A DNA stretch of 64,000 nucleotides from Onchocerca volvulus (Eukaryota; Nematoda; Chromadorea; Rhabditida; Onchocercidae): NCBI GenBank assembly GCA_000499405.2, contig HG738137.1, positions 12,956,121 to 13,020,120 on the forward strand. The letters run 5' to 3'. Within the stretch, counting starts at the first letter, position 1. Every line of letters starts with the position of its first letter. Made by a program: the position numbers and the translations under genes. This document shows positions 25,867 to 37,766 of this stretch, piece by piece. The notes under the pieces are model-generated. The model saw only the letters and a list, made by a program, of their open reading frames with translations, searched no databases and was not told the DNA's origin.

Positions 25867-28800
25867 GATACATTCGCGAAGAAGTTAGTAAAATTCTCTC
25901 GAAATAATTGAAATTGAATTGAATATAATAATGGTGGTTATTATTTGTTATAATTTTTTTTTCGAATATGATAAAGTTAATTTTTTAAGGTAATTGAAGT
26001 TGAAATGAAAATAGTAATTAGTAGTAATTATTATTGTAATTTTTTTTTGAAGATTATTAGTAAAGTTGATTTTTCAAATTAATTCAAGTTGAAATGATGA
26101 TGATTATCAGTATTATAACATTTGTGAAAAAGTTAATTTCTGAAGTAATTGGAGCCGGAATGAAATTATAACAGTGCTGATGATTATTATCATAACTTTT
26201 TTTTGAAATTCCTGAAATTGATTTCTTGAAATAATTTAAGCTGAAATGATGAAAATAATTGTGATAATTATCAGTATAACCGTAATTGCAATAAAATAAT
26301 AATTATTATTATGATATCCTAGTCGTATAAATATTCTTCCCTTCTTCAAATTATTTTCATTTTGATTTTATTTGAATCGATTCAGAATACTTCTTTTTTT
26401 TTGGAAGTTATTATTAATCAAAAAATTGATAATCAACGAGCGGAATCGATTTTTTGAAGATTTTTGATCAAACAAGAAACTACAAATGTGTGAATTGCGT
26501 AAGATCACGTAAGTATTCAAAAAACGTTTCAATTATTTCATTTTACTAATCAGTACAGAAGTAAAAGTATTTGGTGTAACTAACAGTTGATTAGGTAATT
26601 AAGAAATTAAAAAAAAGGTTTGAAATAAATGAAAGTTTCACCGATGAATTTATTTTTTAAGAAATTTTTGATTTCAAAAATTTATATTTGAATTTGAAAT
26701 TTAGAAGAAAAAGCAAAGAAAACATTGAAATTCTTATTTATTATTTAAATTTTACTCCCATTTTATATCCATTAATATTGTAAATACATGTATTGCAAAA
26801 AATAAGTTTTCTTTTTTTTTTTTTTTTCTTTAAATTGTATTTTCAAAAAATTTTATTGTTTTATTGTTTCCACAATTTTGTTTCGACAACAATAGCAACA
26901 ATATGAAAAAAAATAAAAAATAAAAAACACGAAATTATATAATTAAAACTAAAAAATGATATGAAAAAGCATGAAAATAGTTATTAAATTTAATTCCTAT
27001 TCCTTTTTTAGTAGTGTCTAAATGTTTCATTTGTGATTCATTGTGTAAGTACATCGAAATACTATTTTCTCTTCTGATAAAAAAAAAATATGTACATTTA
27101 AGGATTTTGGAAGATGATGATGATGATGAAATGACAGAGATGAGTAAAACTGCGGAAAGGTGAAGGCGTGGGCGGAGGAGGACAGGTAAAGAAGGTTGAC
27201 AAGAGGGAGTGGAAAAAAAAAAAAGGTTTATTTGTTGAAAATGGGACAATCATCTTTCATTGAAAATTTTCGTAAATTATTATTACCCATTTCATATTTA
27301 CTCAAATTTTTTTATTAAAAATTGAGAAAAAAAAGTAAAATTTTCAATCGCATAATACCGAATTCATTATTGAAATAGGTAAATAATTATTGGTTAATTA
27401 TTATAATTTGAGGATGAAAGTATGCAAAATTTTCATTCATATTTTATTTCATTTTTTTATAAATTTCAAAATTATGAATTGAAATTTTTCAGTTTCTTGT
27501 TTTGAATTTTTTAAATTTTAGTTGAATTCAACATTTATTTCATTCGTTCATTTTTCTTTTACTTTTAAAAATTGTAAATTATTGTGAAATTCTTCAATTA
27601 AATTAAATTAAAACTTTTACAAATGTTAACTTAACACGTGATATGCTTAATTGATATACGTCCGTTTTTTTATGTAACTTAATTTATTGATTTTATCAAA
27701 TTACATGTTTAAATCAATTTATTCAATCAAAAGTGATTACATGCGTAATTAATCTAATTAATCCAATTAGTGCACTTTAACCTGGATATCAGGTATTTCT
27801 TTACTTAATATCACGTATTTGTAAGTGCATCTTATGGACACGTTTTCCTATATCATTCTTTTTTGTTTTGTTTTATCTCATGTTAATCTTAATGAGATTA
27901 ACCCCAATCAATTCGTTCTAATTTAAAATTTGCAGCGATTTTCTTAATGCTGTTTCTAGCGACGTGGATGATACGTTATTCGTTAATTACGTTACTCCTT
28001 TAATTTATTAATCATTGCTAATTATTCACCGTCCATTAATTAATTTTAACTTAAATTATCCAAAAATCAAAAGACTCCATTCATTAATAGTTGTTAACAA
28101 TTTGACAAAAAAAAAAAAAAAAATTCCATCGATATTTATCGTCATTTATCATCCATTCATAGTGAAAAACAAGAAAAAAAAAGGATTTTCCAAATTTTTT
28201 CTCCAATTTCATATACAAAAGCCTTTCTTTAAAATACGGAAATTTCATTTATCATTAATTAAGAAATGAAAAAAAAAAGGAAAGAAAAAGAAAAAAGGAG
28301 AGTGAGGATCAAACATTAATTATATTATCCTTTAATTTTGAAAGAGAAGTGTTTTCTCTCCCACTTTTTTTTTAATTTAACAATAAATGAAATTTTCGTC
28401 TTTTTTCAAAATTTCATTTAAAAATGGTACTAATATATAATAATGACTGTTTAAGAGCAATTAATGATAATATATATTTTTTGATTTATTGTTATTTTCA
28501 CTTTTTTTACCATTAATTTTTTGATAAAATATCATTTCTGATCAATTGTCCAAATGACATTCATCACCGATGAATTAACGAATTCATCGGATTGTAATCT
28601 CTGTAGTGTTATAATTATTTTAATTTCAGTAATTTTAGTAAGATAATTAAATGGTGACTTAAAATATATACTTATAAACATATATTTATATAAGTTATAA
28701 CAGAGACAACAAGCTATTGTGATTTATTTGTATATGCATATATGAAAAAAATAATTCTTAAAAGAATAGATTATATCAAATATTTGATGAAAATACGAAA

Positions 28801-28983
28801 ATAGTGGTACACAGACACATACATACATACAAACATATACACATGCACGTATACATACATATACTCACGTATATGCATACGTGCGCAAAAATATATATAT
28901 TCTATATAAATAAAAATAACTTTGCAAGTTCTTCATCGATTGATTTGAAATTTTCATGCAACGTTGCATTCGAATAGGTGCGT

Positions 28984-28986
<3 letters not shown>

Positions 28987-29045
<59 letters not shown>
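28987..29045. repeat. (TA)n microsatellite
   Basis: About 29 uninterrupted TA units in an ACATA-rich neighbourhood. Confidence 0.95.
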
Positions 29046-29048
<3 letters not shown>

Positions 29049-32000
29049 TATATATATTAATTTATATATATACATATGATTCATCAGAATACTGGATTCA
29101 TTAGTGGTAGCTTCTTTGAATTTCAAATAATTTCAATGTATTGAACTATAATTTGAATATAGACATATAAATATATGTACACGTACGAACACGTAAGTAT
29201 ACCATGTTATATATACAAACATACGTAGAGAAATATAAACATGCATTTGCATATTTAAATGGTAATTATATCTCTAAAATTAGTATTGAGTTGATTTTTT
29301 AAAATTGTTTTATTGTATTAGTATCAAATTAATTTATTGTTTTGTCGTTGTGTTTTTTTATTCAAGTTTGAAACTTTTTCTCATTTTTAAAAATTTTTCA
29401 TTAAATTTTAGATATTATAGTCATAAAATATAAATATAATTCTCTTTAGTTATATTTTGTTTACCCATTTATGAATCGTGCACTGTTTAAATATTCATTC
29501 AATAACTTATTGATTGAATAAATTATTTCTGTATGATTTATATGTTTATTCTTTTGTTAAATTGTTTCATTTGTTTACATTATTGGGTCACCCGTAAAAT
29601 TGCTTACTTTATTATTCATCCATGAATTACTTATATATTAATAACATATATTGATTTAAGTAATTATAAATTTCCTATCCTATGAATTGCTTATACATTA
29701 ATAATTAATCACACATTTTTATCGATCTTTGAATTACTTATATATTTGTTAATTAATTACGAATTTATTGATTCGTGAATTACTTATGCATTAAAAGCAT
29801 AGATTATTTTTAATTAATTGCGGATTAATACTACTAAAATTGTGAATTTTCTGCTTCACTTTTATATGAGATATATTCGAACTTTGTAAGAAAGTTCAAA
29901 TCAGTTTTTCATTTGCTTTCTCCCTTTTTTTTTTTTTTTTTTAAACTAAATTCTTTTTATATTAAAAATAGGAAAGAAAATAAGCAAATAAAAAATTATA
30001 TGTACCAAAAAAAACTAATGATATTTACAAATTTTTATATTTTTATCAAAGAAACGGCATATGAATTTCTTTTTTGAATTTCTTTATAACGGTATATGAA
30101 GAAATAATAATAATAATATTGATAACAAATAATAATAATAATAAACAACAACAACTATATTTGCATAAATTTGATCATATTATTGAATTAATTTATCATT
30201 TTCAATTAATAATGATTTTCCTATTTCATTTCTTATTTACTCCCTGTCTTTTCGTCCTTCCTTTTTTTTTTTTTCTTTTTTTCTAAATTAAATCAATTTT
30301 AGACAAACAATTATTTTCTTAAAAAATTTTTAAATTTGTGATGCATTTCATTAAGTATATTCTCATATCATTATATAATATATCCAGTTGTATGCTCTCT
30401 TCAATAATTCATTGATGTGAGTCAATTAGCTAATTTTGCTGTCATTTGGTGTCAATAATTCAACTTTGTTCACGTTAGAAGCGAAGATGCTGGAAAGCGG
30501 AGATCGCGGAATGACGGTATAGCGGGGGGGAAGTGCGATAAAGGGATGAGCTAATTCGGTATGATAATGATGATATTTTGAAGTTAGAATGATGATGAAA
30601 GCATAAATTACCATAAATCGATAAAATCGATAAGTTAATTAGCAACAACTTTTGTTGAATTGAATTCTTCAAATTAATTTTGATTATATAATATATCTAT
30701 TTGTTGGTTACTATAAAGTATTATCTGGAATAATTATTATTAGCGTCTGATTAATGATATTTGATTATTTGATTAATGATATTCGATTAATCATTATTGT
30801 ATTTGAGCAACACAGAAGTGCTACGCATAATGATTATTTGCTGATTTTTTGTTAATAGTAGTTTAAATGATTGTAAATGATGATTAAATGCTACGGAAAA
30901 TAATGATTGATTATCAATGATAATTAATGATGATAAGTAAATTTCAAGTGACCATGTGGTAACGATAATTAACGATAATTATTAGTGTTATTACAAATGA
31001 TAGTACTGATTTTTTGTTATTAAAATTAATATCAAATATGAGAATACTATTGTGATAATGTTTGTTATGATAATGGTAGTTATTATTTATGATAATAGTG
31101 ATAACGATGATAGTGATGATAATGATCGATTAATAAGTGATAATCATTAATTTTACATTTTTGAAACTGAAGTTAAAAAAGGGTTCCATTGTTTATTACT
31201 AATTAGTAAGAAATATTAGTAATATTTTTCAATTATTATTCATTTCGATCTTTTTAAATTTGAATTTAAATTTTTAGATATTTCATTTTCAGTATGTATA
31301 ATCATTTTAATATATATTGTTTGCAATCAATTTATTAGTTAATTCATTCATACATTATAAAATTAGTTTCAATTTTTAAATAATTATATCATTTCCTAAG
31401 TTTATCTTCTTCATTTGTTTATATGAATTTTAATTATTTCCAAATTTGGTTTGAACCTGAAAAGATAAAAAACGGGAGTAGTTATTAAATATGCAATATT
31501 TAATATGTTTTTATAAATATAAAATTATTTTTATATCAAAATTTAGATTTTCCAAATTCAGGTCTTTTAAAGATTTTAAAGTTAATTTTTTTTTTATTAA
31601 TCATGAAATTTATGATAGCATAAATATAAATTTTTGAAATAAATTATTTTTAATTTGAATTATAGTTTGATGGATTGTCATTGTTTAATGAAAATTACAA
31701 ACAAAACTCCTTTTTCCTAAAATTTTATAATATTTAATTCAAAAAAAATTTTGTTTTGTATTTTTCAAAAATTTAAAATTCACTAAGTTTCGATGGAAAA
31801 ATTCTTTCATTTTCTATTTCGTTTGCATAATGAATGTAATTATATCGACTTGATTGTTTCGTTCATTTTAATGAGATTGGATAAAACTGAGTTGATCAAA
31901 TATTTTAATTTTTGACCTCGATTTCTTTTTAATTTAACAAGTAATTAAGTAAATTGTAATTTTCACTCTTTTTTTTCCTTTTTTCTGCTCCTGAAATTCC

Positions 32001-32061
32001 TCTCTCTTCCTATTTTTCTTTTTCGTTTTTTTTTTCCTTTCAATAATTTTATTCTTTCCTT

Positions 32062-32605
32062 TCGAAAAATTTACAATTAATCGAAAATTTCGTTCGATAA
32101 TTATTTCCAGTCAATCAAAAATTCAATTCTACAATTAAGTATATTGAGTAATTAGTATTATTACATCGTATAAGAAATACTTTACAAAATAATAATACAG
32201 ACATCGAATTTCTTTTTTTTTTTCTTACAAATTAGAAATGAAATTTTTAATTGAAATCGAATTTTCATTCTTTTTTTCCGGAAAATTTTAAATAATCGAG
32301 AATTTCGTTCAATAATTAATTTCAATCAATTAAAAATTTCATTCGGTAAATAATTAATATAATTACATATACATGAATTTAATAGGTTACAAAAATGATA
32401 AAGATTATAGGAATCAAATTGTTTCTCTTTCAGGAAATTTTCAATTAATCGGAAATTTTCATTGGAAAATTAATTTCAGTCAATCAAAAATTCCATCCAG
32501 TAATTAAATATGAAAATTCCATCCAGTAATTGAAGTAAATTTAAATAATTATTATTATTACACGTATAAAAAATAGTTTACAAAATGATAAAAATATGGA
32601 AATGA
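32062..32605. repeat. Three-copy tandem repeat, unit about 150-220 bp
   Basis: Copies begin near 32062, 32279 and 32432. Each runs through GAAAATTT-CAATTAATCG-AAATTTCGTTCGATAATTA, then CAGTCAATCAAAAATTC, then ATTATTACA-CGTATAA and TTTACAAAATGATAA. Within the third copy a 28-base stretch with ATTCCATCCAGTAATT is duplicated. Confidence 0.8.
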
Positions 32606-33094
32606 AATTGATGAAACGTGCAAAATAGGAAACTGAGAGACGTGCAAAACGAGAAACCGAGAAATGTGCAAAATAGTCGAGACATTTCAGGATGAGAATT
32701 ACAATGAGCAATAAAATTCAAGATATCAGAGTGAAGTCGAAGAGATGGCAAGAGAAGAAAAGAGGAAATGACCATTTAGTGACCAATTCATCTGTTCATT
32801 TCAATTCAATTCTCGTCCATTCATTCATCCATCCATCCATCTACCCATTCGTTGTAATAACTTTTCCCTTTTTAAAATGTATAACATTAAACATGGGAAT
32901 TGTTTAACCTTTGAACTTTAGTCTTTCAAAAAGTTTTGAAAAATTTTTTCGATGAATTATTAAATTATTCCGTTATTTTAGTTTAAATAAATGAATCGAA
33001 TTTTTCTTTTTTTTTTTTATCTTTTCTTTTGGTGAGATATTTTTGACCTTTGATTTTTCGGCGAACTTTTTTGGTCTCTTTTAATCATTTGGTT

Positions 33095-33725
33095 TTAATT
33101 TGATGCGATTTGAAGTTTTATAAATGCAACATTTCAATTTATGCTTGATAATTCCAACTGAACCGAATAAGATTTTCTTAATGAAATATTTCGTTTTTTC
33201 GATTTTCAATAAAAAATCATCGATTCCAATTAATCCAATCATGTTTAATTGATGAAACATTTCGGTTTTTAATTTTCAATATGCCATCGGTTCCAGTTGA
33301 TCCGATAGAATTCTGTCAATGAAATATTTCAATTTTTGATTTTCAATATACTGCGATCTCTAATAAAATAATTTTTTGATTATTTTTTCTATTTTTGATT
33401 CTCGATATGCCATAAATTCCGATTGAACAAAAAAGATTTTGTTATTGAAAAATTTCGGCCTTTTGATTTTCGATACACCACTGATTTCAATAGATCCAAT
33501 AACGTTTAATTAATGAAATATTTCGATTTTTGATTTTCGATATATTGTCGATCCATAATGAAATGGCTTTTTGATTTTTGATTTTTTTTTTCGATTTTCA
33601 ATTCTCGATATGTCACTGATTCTAATTAATCCAATAAGATTTTGTCGATGGAATATTTCGATTTTTGATTTTCAATACGCCATCCATTCCAATTGACCCA
33701 ACGAAGTTTAGTTAATGAGTCACTC
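33095..33725. repeat. Minisatellite, unit about 67 bp, roughly nine imperfect copies
   Basis: Unit starts marked by ATGAAATATTTCGATTTTTG are seen at about 33125, 33181, 33252, 33319, 33513 and 33648, with spacing near 67 or multiples of it. Each continues with TTTTCGATATGCCATC and ATTCCAATTGATCCAAT. Confidence 0.85.
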
Positions 33726-36471
33726 CGACACTCAAGATGATTAATTGATTAGTTAATTTAAAATTTTCTTTTTTCAATTTTCTTTGTTACTTTCTTCCAT
33801 ATTACCTTTCTTTTCCTTACAATTCCCTCGCCTCGTCGAACATACATTTCTATCACTTATATTTTCACGTTTCTTTTTGTCTTTTCGCAATTTGATCCAT
33901 AACCACTTTGTTTGTGGTCAATTTTATGACGCATCCATTATTCGTAAAAATTTGTGTTCTACGGTTACGTGATTTCCAGGCGCAAGGCTTTACGTCGGGG
34001 TTTACGTGCAGGTCTACAGGATTACGTGTCTTTTACGTATTACATCTCAAGTTCAAATATTCTGAATTCTTATTTTGCTCAGTCGTATCTGATCTGAATG
34101 TTCATGATAACATTAAGTTTATTTGAACTATTCATACAATTTATCCCTAATCCTGTCAGATATTATGTTCAAGTATTTTTTCTTATAACGCACAGCATCA
34201 CGTAACAACGTAGAATCTAATGTGAAATTCATGTGAAGTAGAATTTTACAAAAATGTATAAAAAAAAAAACGTGAAAAATCTATTATATTTTGCTTAAGA
34301 TACATAAGGTTTCGAAAATATAGGAATCTATGTTCAGTACAATATAGAATATTGTAATATTAAAAAGTTCATAGTTTGGTAAACAAAAGTTATATTTGAT
34401 TTTTTTACGCAATCACCCACGTACGAGTATTTCGTAATGCATTTATTATGAATGTTAAAATTACTTAAGTTTTTCAAATACACCAACAATTATACAAGGA
34501 ATTAACTTTGAATATATGAAGGTTCAAGTATATCTGTCAAAAATTTTTTAATTATCTGCAGTTTTCTGCTTAAAATTGTCTGCTATGTACATGTCATAAT
34601 ATGATATTTACTAATAGTTATAAAATTTGCTGAGTAATAATTCCCTGTTGTTATTCGATTTATCCATTTATTGATTTATCTATTTTATTTTATTTCTAAC
34701 TTTAATATCTTTGATCAGCAATAGATTTTGCAAAAAAATATGTAAAATGTTTTGTGTGACACGTGTGACAATTTTTAAATAACGTGATAGACGAGAATAT
34801 ATTTTTAGATAAAGTTTGATTTTGCATTTTTTTTTCTTTTCTGTTTCCTTTTTTCACTTTCAACTATCGTAATCGAAGATTTTTGTTGATTATTAACAAA
34901 TGATGCAGAAAGAGCGTAAAAAAGTTGCAAACTTTACATGTTGCTTGATTTCGGTCATAATTTTAAAAAACGTTGGACGAGAATAAAACAATACAAACGT
35001 AACAAATGATAAGTATTTATCCCAAATCATTCGTTCATTTGTTTCAGTGCAAAAAGAAAAAAAAAAAGAGGAACGAAAGATGGAAATAAAGAAAAACAGA
35101 CCAGAAGTGACGAAAGTTTGTAAAATTTCAAAAGTAATTTAATAAATTTGCCCAGCAATCTATTTGTGTACGAAAAAAAAACGAAAGAATAGATGAACTA
35201 GATAATGATGACAGTGTAGTAGCTAGTTACTTTTTTTCTTATAATTTTAGTTTAAATTTCATTTTCCAATTTTATTTTAGGAGCGAAAGAAAGTTTTAAA
35301 TTGTGCTACGGAAATTACAATAAATAATTTGCGATATTATGTATTTTGAAATGAATGAATATGTTGTATTTTTTTATCTGTTCATTCATTCTGATATATA
35401 TATATATATATTTTCATTTATCTGAATAATGTCAAATTTTCAGTTGAAAAAAATATGTGAAAAATGATCAATTTTTCTGTTAATTTAAATTCTTGTTACT
35501 TGTAAAATAAACTTAAATTATATAGCAATAATTGAATTAATTGATATGATAATTTATTCAGAGTAATTCCACATACTATAAATTCCTCGAAAAATTTTAA
35601 ATTATCCATTTTTAAGTAGTTATATATATTACTAGAAACGAAGCATTGAATATTGCAAATACTTAATATATGCATATTTTGTTTTTTTTTTAATTATTGT
35701 TTAAATTTTTAAGTACAAATTCATCCATACATCTGCTTGGAAAAATAGATGCTATATATTTATTGCTTAGAAAGTTTGTTTTTTTTCTTCCTGCCAGGCA
35801 TTTAATTCTATTTTTCTAGTAATTAAAGGATTTTAATGCTGAGATGATGAATTATTTTATCCCATCTATTTCAATTCACTACTTTTCATGAAAATTATAT
35901 AATATTAATTACTTGTATCTATTGCATTGTATGCTCACTATCTGATGATAATGATAATGATATTTGATATTGGAGGTCGTTTCTACATTTATATCATTTT
36001 TTTCGATCTTGATGTTGAAATAATATAGCTAATTAACGAACTATTCGGTATTTTTCTATTTATTGATCTTCTGGTCATATTATAGCTATATATGGTCTGC
36101 TTAAAGTTATCTAAATAATAACAGCGTTGGAAATTATCTACATATGCATATCATCTATATTTATTTCATCAATATATTAACATTGATATGATAGATTTGT
36201 GATTTATATGAGACTTTTGGTTTATATGAGATGTTTTTTTAATTTGAATATAATTTTAAAAATTTTTTAGAATTGAATATTATCCGATTAATTGCCAGGT
36301 ATTTTTATTTCAGTTTGATCATTTTAATGAATTAGTTCTTCATTCGTTTTCTTTATTTTTATTTTATTTTCCATTCTCTACTAAAATAGTGACATATTTA
36401 TTTTATTATTAACTTATGGTCGTTTCAGAAATATGAAGAATTTACATGTAATTTTCATTTTGTGAATTTCA

Positions 36472-36508
36472 TTTTTTTTTTTTATCTTTTTTTTTTTTTT
36501 TTTTTTTT

Positions 36509-36561
<53 letters not shown>
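36472..36561. repeat. 90-base T tract with two short interruptions
   Basis: Three T runs separated by ATC and GG. The last is about 51 uninterrupted T. It lies 1.2 kb upstream of the DIP2 start. Confidence 0.95.
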
Positions 36562-36562
<1 letters not shown>

Positions 36563-37723
36563 GAGTTTCATGACTTAATTTTTTCTGTTCTATTTGGTAG
36601 AAAAGTGGGAAGCTAATAAAGTTTTATATGTAGACTTCGATAAATTTCTTATATTATCCAAAACATAATAGAATTAATTGTAGTATTTATATTTCTATGC
36701 TTATATTTTACTAAAAGAAATTTATGAAGCATTTTATACTAAAAAAAACGTATGATAATCAACGTGAATATTATATTCGTAATGTTTATTTGTAATTAAT
36801 ATATGAAGAATAATGAATTACAATAATTTTATTTACCGAACATCTAGATGAAATAATTCGCGAAGATTAAAAATTATCGAAGATAATTAAATACTGTTAT
36901 TATGAATATTGTAAAGCATATTTTAGGATATTTGGGTGATTCTGTTTTGCATTCCTTCCTTTTTTTTTTTTCAAGACGACAAATAATCCAACGAAATATA
37001 GCAAATATTTGTCTTTTCTGGATGTCAAAATTAAGTTTAGAAAGTCAGTCGTTACCATTCAATTTAATTTGAGAAGTATGGTTTAAATTTCAAATGGTTT
37101 ATTTCTCTTTTTTTTTTTTCAGTTTAAATTGTTCAAATGTTCTCATAGGTGTGGTGAACTGTGCGATCCGTTTCGTGTGCCATATTTTCGATTAATATGT
37201 CAATGAAATTTTTGGAGATTTACTTATATTAGAATAGTTTATAGCATTTTAAAATGTCATAAATTTATAGAACGAAAATGAAGGAAGTCTTCGCAATATA
37301 CTCCATTTCTTTTTTATCATCTTTATCAGTCTTTGTAAGTTTTTGTCATAGTTAAGTATGTTTCACAAGATAAATATAAACAAATATATGATATATAAAT
37401 TCAACAGTTGATAATTTTCATTTGTAGAAGTAATTAATTTTAAATTTTCATCTAATTTTCAACGTAATTTAGATGAATAACATAATTACATTGTAAATTT
37501 AAATTTCCATCTGGTATAAATTAGGGAAAATTTTTTTTTCGAGATTTTCCAGAACTTTGTATGCTGGTTAGTTTTTATTTCTCTGTTTCTCGTAAATACT
37601 TTTGTACTTATATAATTTATATCGTTTGGAACTAGATTTTAATGGAACATTCGTGATTTACCGTGTTACGCTCTTTTTTTTTTTTTGCTTGATTTCTCAT
37701 TTCTAAATAGTTGATGAAATTGC

Positions 37724-37766
37724 AGGCGGCAGAGGACGGTATCTTTAGGACCGTCAGGTTATTGTG
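37724..37766 (+). other. Acceptor and 41-base leader of DIP2, with a small hairpin
   Basis: GAAATTGCAG ends at 37725, leaving 41 bases before the ATG at 37767. The acceptor may receive a spliced leader or a non-coding first exon. Inside the leader GACGGT (37735-37740) and ACCGTC (37750-37755) can pair around a nine-base loop that itself ends in an acceptor-like CTTTAG. Confidence 0.5.

Larger units (their letters stand above)
16983..37723. other. 20.7 kb gene-poor interval between the RING-like gene and DIP2
   Basis: No reading frame longer than about 105 codons occurs and none resembles a known protein. The interval holds many simple repeats and degenerate minisatellites, listed separately, plus small less AT-rich patches at about 27125-27225, 30470-30550 and 33960-34040. 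Part of the right end must be the DIP2 promoter and 5' leader, possibly including 37137-37195. I find no transposase, reverse transcriptase or terminal-repeat element, and no tRNA or spliced-leader RNA gene. Confidence 0.6.

Noticed and set aside
25700..25888. Small RSSSDQY-repeat protein
   Set aside because: No splice or start context, homology or flanking exons support it; kept as a minisatellite finding.
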